This document shows, piece by piece, positions 1-4,952 of a stretch of 7,555 nucleotides of DNA. Positions within the stretch are counted from its first letter, which is position 1, and each line of letters starts with the position of its first letter. Position numbers and translations under genes: made by a program. The notes under the pieces are model-generated. The model worked only from the letters and a program-made list of their open reading frames with translations. It was not told the DNA's origin and ran no database searches. Source of the stretch: an uncultured Clostridia bacterium (GTDB lineage: Bacteria > Bacillota > Clostridia > TANB77 > CAG-508); contig CAKPQY010000032.1 of NCBI GenBank assembly GCA_934179885.1, positions 1-7,555 of the forward strand, given 5' to 3'.

Positions 1-701
1 GGTAATCTTATACATTTCTTATTTTCGCACTGCCCATCAAATGGCTCATAATTCAAATATTCAAGGCCTTCTTGTATTTCTAATTCAACATTATATTCAT
101 CATAAATACGAGCACATCCTAAGCTACAATGGTCAATAGCTTTTATTGAACTTTGAACAACCATTTTTTCTATATTTCCATAGTTATCATTATAAATTAA
201 AAATGCGTTTTCTGCAATTCCGACAACAGGTTGGTTGTTATATGTTGTTGGTATTATCAATTTATTAACTACGCCATCATTCATAGCTGCTTTTCCTTTT
301 TCAGAGAAACCTGTTATTTCATATCCGTAATATTCATTTTCAACAAGATATTTATAATAATTACTGTATCTTGTATCTTTAGTTGAATCGATTAAACTAT
401 ATGTATAGTATTCTACTTGTGAGTTATCTCCTACAATCGCTGGTGTTTCTGGTTCTGTTGGTTTTTCTGAATTCTCATTAGATGGATCTGCCAAAACATC
501 CCCAACTTTATTTTTTTGTCCTTTTTGTAAGCAAACATAATATTTGTTTCCTGTGTTGTTATATTCTACTTTTGCATAAGGATATTCCTCTTCTGCTGCG
601 TATACTTCTGAAATTAATACTTTTTCTAATAGTGATATTAATGTTGCATTATTTGGAATTTTGCTTTCATCACTTATTCCTGATACTTTAGCCTCTGTAC
701 C
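1..701 (-). pseudogene. Downstream part of a disrupted prepilin-like/BspA-type LRR protein gene, cut by the window edge
   Basis: Directly after the TAA at 704-702, the same reading frame stays open for 233 codons to the window edge, and no usable start codon lies near its beginning. It therefore reads as the continuation of the upstream prepilin-like ORF rather than a separate gene. The translation begins GTEAKVSGISDE. It then has a Pro/Glu-rich linker (ENSEKPTEPETPA, about positions 440-480). From about position 330 to 1 it looks like BspA-type leucine-rich repeats (LRR_5): YGYEITGF, VNKLIIPTTYNNQPVVGIAENAF and EIQEGLEYLNYEPFDG. Such repeats occur in cell-surface proteins of gut Clostridia; ligand binding or adhesion is only family-level inference. 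The C-terminus lies outside the window. The break could be a real nonsense mutation, a sequencing or assembly error, or read-through. The LRR assignment rests on motif appearance only. Confidence 0.7.
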
Positions 702-983
702 TTATCCTTTTGTAAATTCTTCGTAAAAATCATTATATGGTATTCCATTAATATAATTTTCTCCTATTAAAAAAGAAGACATTACAGTTAGTTTTATTTG
801 TTCTTTTTCTCTTGCTATTTCGTCCGCTAATTTTGCATCTTTTGCCTTATTAAATAATCCACTTCCAGTTAATGTTGATATTGAGATTCCTGTCAAAATT
901 AATAAAACTATTATTGTTATTACTAGTGCTATTAATGTTATACCTTTAGTGTTATAAAATTTTGTTTTTTCATTTTTTTTCAT
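702..983 (-). CDS. Prepilin-like N-terminal segment (class III signal peptide), ending at an in-frame TAA
   Basis: This 93-codon ORF begins MKKNEKTKFYNTKG and continues ITLIALVITIIVLLILTGISI. That is a short basic leader, a Gly at residue 14 as the likely prepilin peptidase cleavage site, and a hydrophobic helix at about 15-36. The usual Glu5 of the mature pilin is absent (ITLIA), as I recall for many clostridial pseudopilin-like proteins. An amphipathic stretch follows (FNKAKDAKLADEIAREKEQ). I chose the ATG at 983 because AAAGGGGG lies 7 nt upstream. An in-frame ATG at 1016 lies before this ribosome binding site and lacks one of its own. The ORF ends at TAA (704-702), but the frame continues open to the window edge, so this is probably only the N-terminal third or less of the intended protein. 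The intact product would be exported, processed and membrane- or pilus-associated. A consensus promoter lies just upstream. Confidence 0.72.
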   Translation of the reverse strand: MKKNEKTKFYNTKGITLIALVITIIVLLILTGISISTLTGSGLFNKAKDAKLADEIAREKEQIKLTVMSSFLIGENYINGIPYNDFYEEFTKG

Positions 984-990
984 TTGTTTT

Positions 991-1016
991 CCCCCTTTTT
1001 TGATACTACATATCAA
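991..1016 (-). promoter_or_regulatory. Leader hairpin and ribosome binding site of the prepilin-like gene
   Basis: The strong purine ribosome binding site AAAGGGGG (998-991) sits 7 nt before the ATG at 983 and decides that start. Immediately upstream is a small inverted repeat, TTGATA at 1016-1011 and TATCAA at 1005-1000, with a 5-nt loop. It lies inside the predicted leader transcript. The stem is short and A/T-rich, so any effect on translation is speculative. Confidence 0.6.
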
Positions 1017-1030
1017 TTTTTTATGGATTA

Positions 1031-1060
1031 ATTATATATATTTTTTTGTTTTTTTGTCAA
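1031..1060 (-). promoter_or_regulatory. Sigma-A-type promoter for the prepilin-like gene
   Basis: A perfect -35 TTGACA (1060-1055) and a perfect -10 TATAAT (1036-1031) are separated by 18 bp. The expected transcription start is near 1025, giving a leader of about 40 nt before the ATG at 983. The -35 box starts only 9 bases after the greA stop codon. I see no intrinsic terminator between greA and this promoter, so the downstream gene could receive both its own and read-through transcription. Confidence 0.85.
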
Positions 1061-1069
1061 GTAATTTTC

Positions 1070-1546
1070 TTATTTTTTTATATCTAATATTTTATATTTC
1101 ATTATTCCAGCAGGTGCATTAACTTCAACAGTTTGTTTTTTCTTTGCACCTAAAAGTGCTGCTCCTAAAGGTGATTCATTAGATATTTTATTTTCTAATA
1201 AATCTACTTCTGTTGAACCAACTATTGTATATTCAACTTCTTCATCAAATTCAACATCCAATACTTTTACAGTATTTCCTATTTGTACTGTGTCTGTATC
1301 TATTTCTTTTTCATCAATTATTTTTGCATGTCTTAGTTTATTTTCTAATTCTGCTATTTTAACTTCGTTTTCTGCTTGAGCTGTTTTTGCCTCATCATAT
1401 TCAGAGTTTTCTGATAAATCTCCAAATCCTAATGCTACTTTTATTCTTTCTGCTATTTCAGCTCTTTTTTCTGTTTTTAAATAATTTAATTCTTTATCTA
1501 AATTATCATATCCTTCTTGTGTAAGGATTACATCTTTTTCTTCCAT
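1070..1546 (-). CDS. greA: Transcription elongation factor GreA
   Basis: GreA enters the secondary channel of RNA polymerase and stimulates cleavage of the backtracked transcript 3' end, rescuing stalled complexes. The 158-residue product matches the usual GreA length. Its N-terminal coiled coil (about residues 10-75) carries the hallmark tip [14 protein letters not shown] at 41-54, with the acidic D43 and E46 that position the catalytic Mg2+ in this family. The C-terminal FKBP-like domain (about 80-158) includes [11 protein letters not shown] at 125-135. I chose the ATG at 1546 because GGAGG lies 8 nt upstream and the protein then starts [13 protein letters not shown] as in homologues. An in-frame ATG at 1561 would put that SD inside the gene and has none of its own. 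The gene has its own consensus promoter and is probably transcribed independently of pgsA. Nothing looks missing or damaged. Confidence 0.96.
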   Translation of the reverse strand: MEEKDVILTQEGYDNLDKELNYLKTEKRAEIAERIKVALGFGDLSENSEYDEAKTAQAENEVKIAELENKLRHAKIIDEKEIDTDTVQIGNTVKVLDVEFDEEVEYTIVGSTEVDLLENKISNESPLGAALLGAKKKQTVEVNAPAGIMKYKILDIKK

Positions 1547-1554
1547 AATTATAA

Positions 1555-1559
1555 CCTCC
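1555..1559 (-). promoter_or_regulatory. Ribosome binding site of greA
   Basis: GGAGG lies 8 nt before the ATG at 1546. This is the reason for rejecting the in-frame ATG at 1561 as the greA start. Confidence 0.85.
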
Positions 1560-1596
1560 ATTTTATCTAACGTTTACCGTTAAAAACTTATATCAT

Positions 1597-1625
1597 ATAT
1601 TAAGCCAGATTTTTTATTTTGTCAA
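1597..1625 (-). promoter_or_regulatory. Sigma-A-type promoter for greA
   Basis: A perfect -35 TTGACA (1625-1620) and a near-consensus -10 TAATAT (1602-1597) are separated by exactly 17 bp. Transcription should start near 1590, giving a leader of about 45 nt. The leader contains a 5-bp inverted repeat, TAACG/CGTTA (1568-1582), too short to interpret. The stretch between this promoter and the pgsA stop (1626-1664) is almost pure A/T. It shows no terminator hairpin, so read-through from pgsA remains possible. Confidence 0.87.
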
Positions 1626-1664
1626 GTATTTTTTATTTTATATTTATATTTTATTTTACAATAA

Positions 1665-2258
1665 CTAGTCTTTTAATAGCTCTTTTCCATCTTTTAAATA
1701 TTCATACCCTGAAAAGATAGTTGCTATTGTTTGTATTATCATCATTATTGTAACAGCTAAATTTAATATAAATGAAAATCCTGATAATTCACCATTAAAG
1801 CACGCTCCAAATGAGTTTACATCAATAAATGCTAATATTATTGCTATCATTTGTGTTACTGTTTTTAGTTTTCCCCATTTTGATGCTGCAATTACTTTTC
1901 CACCTTTTTCTACTGCTATTAGTCTATATCCTGAAACAATAAATTCTCTTGCTAAAACAATAACTGGTATCCATGCTGGTAATTTATTCATTTCTACAAG
2001 CATAATCATTGCAGTTAATACTAAAATTTTGTCTGCTAATGGGTCTAAGAATTTTCCAAATGTTGTTACTTGATTTCTGCTTCTTGCTATATATCCATCT
2101 AATTTATCTGTAATAGATGCTATTATAAAAATCAAATCCATTATTAAGTATGTTATTGGTACCCCTAATATTTCTCCTTTTATTTCAAAGAATGGAATAA
2201 TTACCATTAGTGGTACAAGTATTATTCTAAAAATTGTTAATTTATTTGCTAAATTCAA
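1665..2258 (-). CDS. pgsA: CDP-diacylglycerol--glycerol-3-phosphate 3-phosphatidyltransferase
   Basis: PgsA is an integral membrane enzyme that joins CDP-diacylglycerol and glycerol-3-phosphate to make phosphatidylglycerolphosphate, the first committed step to phosphatidylglycerol and cardiolipin. The CDP-alcohol phosphotransferase motif D-x2-D-G-x2-A-R-x8-G-x3-D-x3-D is complete: with the TTG start these are D51, D54, G55, A58, R59, G68, D72 and D76. Several hydrophobic helices and the PgsA-typical AREFIVSGYR and VIAASKWGKLKT segments support this member of the superfamily over phosphatidylserine or cardiolipin synthases. I place the start at TTG 2258-2256. AAGGAG directly abuts the upstream ATG at 2267 (0 nt spacing) but lies 9 nt from the TTG, and the product then begins MNLANKLTIFR, like typical PgsA. 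The product is 197 residues from TTG, 200 from ATG. The gene lies about 100 bp after the S41 protease gene and ends with TAG. Confidence 0.95.
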   Translation of the reverse strand: MNLANKLTIFRIILVPLMVIIPFFEIKGEILGVPITYLIMDLIFIIASITDKLDGYIARSRNQVTTFGKFLDPLADKILVLTAMIMLVEMNKLPAWIPVIVLAREFIVSGYRLIAVEKGGKVIAASKWGKLKTVTQMIAIILAFIDVNSFGACFNGELSGFSFILNLAVTIMMIIQTIATIFSGYEYLKDGKELLKD

Positions 2259-2267
2259 TTTGTCCAT

Positions 2268-2273
2268 CTCCTT
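2268..2273 (-). promoter_or_regulatory. Ribosome binding site that points to a TTG start for pgsA
   Basis: AAGGAG ends immediately before ATG 2267-2265, leaving no spacer, which is unfavourable for initiation there. The in-frame TTG at 2258-2256 is 9 nt away, a normal distance. No other SD-like sequence lies upstream of the ATG. Confidence 0.7.
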
Positions 2274-2296
2274 ATTTTATTTACAATACGAAATTC

Positions 2297-2359
2297 AATG
2301 TCTGACATCTAAATTTTGACATCAGACATCCAACATCTTATTTCCAACTTCTAACGTCT
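2297..2359. repeat. Heptanucleotide tandem repeat, about nine degenerate units
   Basis: On the plus strand, units of consensus RACATCT occur in strict 7-nt register. GACATC(T/A/C) starts at 2304, 2318 and 2325. AACATCT starts at 2332, AACTTCT at 2346 and AACGTCT at 2353; AATGTCT starts at 2297. The two remaining slots, 2311 and 2339, hold degenerate AAATTTT and TATTTCC. Because GACAT and ATGTC are complementary, the array also contains 8-bp inverted arms at 2298-2305 and 2322-2329. It begins immediately downstream of the S41 protease coding sequence; its last base is the last base of that stop codon. It is non-coding, and its function is unknown to me. Confidence 0.8.
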
Positions 2360-3567
2360 CATTTAAGCATCTCTATAGCTTTTTGTAATTGCGTATCTTC
2401 ACTTTCTTTTACATTTAATACACTCTCTACAGTATCTGGCAATTTAACTTCTACATCTGGTTCTATTCCTATTTTGTTAATTTTATTTCTATTAGGAGTT
2501 TGATATTCTTCTATTGTAATTTTTAGTCCACTACCATCACTAAGTTGTAGAATTTGTTGAATTACACCTTTACCATATGTTTTTGTTCCAACTGTTTTAG
2601 CTTTTCCTAAATCTTTTAGTGCTCCTGCTAATATTTCTGACGCACTTGCTGTATTTTCATTTGTTAATATGATTATTGGCATATTTATTATTGGGTTAGT
2701 TGTTGCTTTTTTTACTGTTTCTTTGTTGTTTTTGTCTACTTCATATAATAAAACTGAGTCTTTAGTTGCTACATAATCTGCTATTTTTAATGCTTGGTCT
2801 ACTATTCCACCACCATTATTTCTTAAGTCTATTATTAATGATTGAATTCCTTTTTTAGCCAATTCTTCATATTTTGCTTTAAAATCTTCTGCTGTTGTTT
2901 CATCAAATGATGTAAATTGTATATATCCTATATTGTTTGTTAGGACTTTTCCTTCTACTTGATTTACTTTTACTGTTGCTCTTGTTAGTTCAAATGTTAA
3001 TGTTTCTGTTCCTCTTAGTAGTTCTATTTTTACTTTTGTTCCTTCTGCTCCTTTAATATTGTTTGAAGCTGTTGTCATATCATCAGCTTTATATTCTACA
3101 CCATCTACTGTTAGAATCAAATCACCTGCTTGGATTCCTGCACTTTCTGCTGGACTTCCTTTTATTGTAGACAATACTTGTATTCTACCATATTGTGTGT
3201 TTTTTATCATATATATTCCAATTCCAACAAAGTTACCCATTGTATCATCTAAGTAATCTTTCATATCATCTTTTGAAATGTATTCTGTATATGGATCTCC
3301 TAATCCTTCAATATAGCCTTTTATTGCTCCTTTTTCTAATTTTTCTTCATCTATTTCTCCTAAATAATATTTATCTATTATTTCTCTATATTTTTCTATT
3401 TTACTTGATATATCTTTATCTGTGTTTTTAGAATCTGAAGTTATTGCTATTGGATTTTTTGTATAATATGTGTATAAAGATATTGATGTAACCATAAAGG
3501 TTATAAAGATTGTTATTGCAATCATCATTATTGTTTTATAAATTTTGTATTTTTTTCCTTTTTCCAT
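2359..3567 (-). CDS. Membrane-anchored S41 family C-terminal processing peptidase (CtpA/CtpB-like) with PDZ domain
   Basis: This 402-residue serine protease cuts substrates near their C-termini on the outer face of the membrane. It has an N-terminal transmembrane anchor (about residues 12-33) and a helical N-terminal region with GYIEGLGDPYTEYIS (84-98). A PDZ domain follows at about 112-195 (GSPAESAGIQAGD at 137-149), then the S41 core with DLRNNGGG at 247-254. The catalytic Ser308 (TASASE), Lys333 (YGKG, 25 residues later) and Gln337 are all present with the family's spacing, so it should be active. The start is the ATG at 3567, with GGAGGGG 12 nt upstream; this spacing is rather long but no better in-frame start exists. 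In Bacillus subtilis, ctpB also lies next to ftsEX. Here it follows two secreted M23 hydrolases, which makes envelope-hydrolase processing a plausible but unproven role. A spore-signalling role like CtpB is an alternative. Confidence 0.95.
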   Translation of the reverse strand: MEKGKKYKIYKTIMMIAITIFITFMVTSISLYTYYTKNPIAITSDSKNTDKDISSKIEKYREIIDKYYLGEIDEEKLEKGAIKGYIEGLGDPYTEYISKDDMKDYLDDTMGNFVGIGIYMIKNTQYGRIQVLSTIKGSPAESAGIQAGDLILTVDGVEYKADDMTTASNNIKGAEGTKVKIELLRGTETLTFELTRATVKVNQVEGKVLTNNIGYIQFTSFDETTAEDFKAKYEELAKKGIQSLIIDLRNNGGGIVDQALKIADYVATKDSVLLYEVDKNNKETVKKATTNPIINMPIIILTNENTASASEILAGALKDLGKAKTVGTKTYGKGVIQQILQLSDGSGLKITIEEYQTPNRNKINKIGIEPDVEVKLPDTVESVLNVKESEDTQLQKAIEMLK

Positions 3568-3595
3568 TATTTGCCACTACCCCTCCATAAAGTTT

Positions 3596-3620
3596 GAGCG
3601 GATGTTATTCCGCTCTTTTT
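3596..3620 (+). other. GC-rich hairpin with a T-run on the plus strand
   Basis: GAGCGGA (3596-3602) and TCCGCTC (3609-3615) form a 7-bp stem with a 6-nt loop, followed on the plus strand by TTTTT (3616-3620). This looks like an intrinsic terminator for plus-strand transcripts, yet no plus-strand gene is apparent. On the sense (minus) strand the stem is preceded by A's and followed by AAAC, so it is not a normal terminator there. It lies 9 nt upstream of the protease gene's ribosome binding site, between that gene and the M23 gene before it. Confidence 0.55.
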
Positions 3621-3655
3621 AAGAATATTATTTTAATTTATTTTTATGTATGATA

Positions 3656-4870
3656 TTACATATAATTTAAAGGATTTACTCTTGAATCTTGTCCATATGC
3701 TGTTGCATATCCATTATAACTATATGGTGATATCCTTACTTCAAAATGTAAATGTGGTCCTGTTGAATTTCCTGTGTTTCCGCTTTTCATTATTTGTTGT
3801 CCTTTTGCTACAGTTTGTCCTGGTGTTACACATATTGAACCATATGTACCATGTGCATAATATGATTGTAATCCGTTTGCATGTCTTATTACAACATATG
3901 TACCATAGCTTCCAGATAAATTAGCTGTAGACATTACAACTCCTGCGGCCGCTGCATATACTGGTGTTCCAACTGATACTGCATAATCAACAGCTCCATG
4001 GAATTTTCCACTAGAATAATATGCTTTTGCTGATATTGATCCTGTTTTTACAGGTGTCATAAAAAATCCTGAACCAGCTGTGTTTGATGAACCTCCTGAT
4101 GTATTATTTTTAAGTTCTTCAAGTTGTTTTTTATATTTTTCTTCTGCTATTTTAATCTCGTTTGCTATTCTTGCATTTGCCTGTTTTAATTCTTGTATTT
4201 CTTTTTCTAATTCTTTTTCTTCATCAGATAATTGTGCAACATATTTATCTTTTTCAGTTTTTGCACTTTTTAATTGATTAGCAACATTTTCCTTGCTTGC
4301 TTTAGCTGTTGTTAATGTTTCTTTGCTTGCCTCTATCTCTTTTTTAGAAGTTTCTATTTCTTCTTTTTGTTTTTCTAAACTTTCCATTAATTGAGCATCC
4401 ATGTCTGTTAATTCTGATACCAAATAATAGTTAGAAATAAAATCTGTTAAGCTACTTGAACTTAGTAAAACGTCTAGATAAGATGTTTCTCCTGATTCAT
4501 ATATAACTACTAATCTTTGTTTAAAAATTTCTTGCTTTTTTTCATATTCTTCTTGATTTTGGACTAGTTTTTCTTCTGCTTCTTTTATTTTTGCATTTGC
4601 ATCAGCTATTTGTGAGTTCAAATCATCTATTTGTGATTCGTAGCTATCTATTTGTGAGCTTATACTTTCTACTTGTTTTTGTGTTTCTGATTTTTTTGCT
4701 TCAATTTCTTTTTGTTTTTCTTCTGCTTCATCTATTTGATTACTTATTTGTGATTGCTGATTTTTTTGTTTATCTATTTCTGCTTGCGTTACTGCTAAAG
4801 CTACATTTGTACTTGTTATGAATATTGCAATTAACATTATACCTGTAATTTTTTTACATATATTTTTCAT
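3656..4870 (-). CDS. Secreted coiled-coil M23 peptidase (PcsB/CwlO/EnvC-like), second copy
   Basis: This is a predicted secreted peptidoglycan endopeptidase of 404 residues. A signal peptide occupies residues 1-26 (cleavage near NVALA/VTQ). A long Glu/Lys/Gln-rich coiled coil spans about 30-255, then a Gly/Ser-rich linker (about 256-268) and a C-terminal M23/LytM domain. The zinc ligands H291, D295 (HGAVD) and H375, and the catalytic H340 (YYAHG) and H373 (HLHFE), are all present, so it should be active. In the middle of the coiled coil, residues 119-149 contain RLVVIYESGETSYLDVLL, the hinge region shared with the neighbouring hydrolase and typical of FtsX-activated PcsB/CwlO-type proteins. 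The catalytic domain lacks the SxYxMRxHPI segment present in the first copy. The start is supported by AAGAGGAG 12 nt upstream. It is separated from the first copy by an 82-nt spacer with a large inverted repeat, so its expression may be partly uncoupled. Confidence 0.93.
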   Translation of the reverse strand: MKNICKKITGIMLIAIFITSTNVALAVTQAEIDKQKNQQSQISNQIDEAEEKQKEIEAKKSETQKQVESISSQIDSYESQIDDLNSQIADANAKIKEAEEKLVQNQEEYEKKQEIFKQRLVVIYESGETSYLDVLLSSSSLTDFISNYYLVSELTDMDAQLMESLEKQKEEIETSKKEIEASKETLTTAKASKENVANQLKSAKTEKDKYVAQLSDEEKELEKEIQELKQANARIANEIKIAEEKYKKQLEELKNNTSGGSSNTAGSGFFMTPVKTGSISAKAYYSSGKFHGAVDYAVSVGTPVYAAAAGVVMSTANLSGSYGTYVVIRHANGLQSYYAHGTYGSICVTPGQTVAKGQQIMKSGNTGNSTGPHLHFEVRISPYSYNGYATAYGQDSRVNPLNYM

Positions 4871-4905
4871 ATGTTTTTTTCACTCCTCTTCGTTCCGTTC
4901 ATCGT

Positions 4906-4936
4906 CATCCAAAAAATTTTTTAAATTTTTTGGATG
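4906..4936. repeat. Perfect 14-bp inverted repeat between the two M23 genes
   Basis: Arms at 4906-4919 and 4923-4936 are exact reverse complements (CATCCAAAAAATTT and its partner) with a 3-nt loop. The G/C pairs sit at the base of the stem. The A and T runs are inside the stem rather than after it, so it is not a classical intrinsic terminator. It lies 16 nt beyond the stop of the first hydrolase and about 16 nt before the ribosome binding site of the second. In mRNA it could slow decay, mark a processing site or dampen read-through. Confidence 0.8.
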
Positions 4937-4952
4937 CCAACCATCTATAATA

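Noticed and set aside
482..691. Plus-strand frame of 69 codons, Leu/Phe-rich
   Set aside because: It is antisense to the open LRR/prepilin frame. The hydrophobic composition is what A/T-rich antisense reading produces. No ribosome binding site was noted.
702..704. Recoded or reassigned TAA
   Set aside because: TAA is the normal stop of greA, ftsE and both M23 genes, so reassignment is excluded. Site-specific read-through cannot be ruled out but has no visible supporting element.
984..1016. Earlier ATG (1016) as start of the prepilin-like gene
   Set aside because: It would put the AAAGGGGG ribosome binding site inside the gene, lacks its own SD, and gives an unusual N-terminal extension before the basic leader.
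1547..1561. Earlier ATG (1561) as start of greA
   Set aside because: It has no SD upstream. GGAGG is ideally placed for the ATG at 1546, which yields the standard 158-residue GreA.
2297..2359. CRISPR-like array
   Set aside because: The period is only 7 nt with no unique spacers. It is a simple tandem heptamer repeat.
4906..4936. Intrinsic terminator after the first M23 gene
   Set aside because: No T-run follows the stem on either strand, and the loop-proximal stem is all A/T. It is kept only as an inverted repeat.
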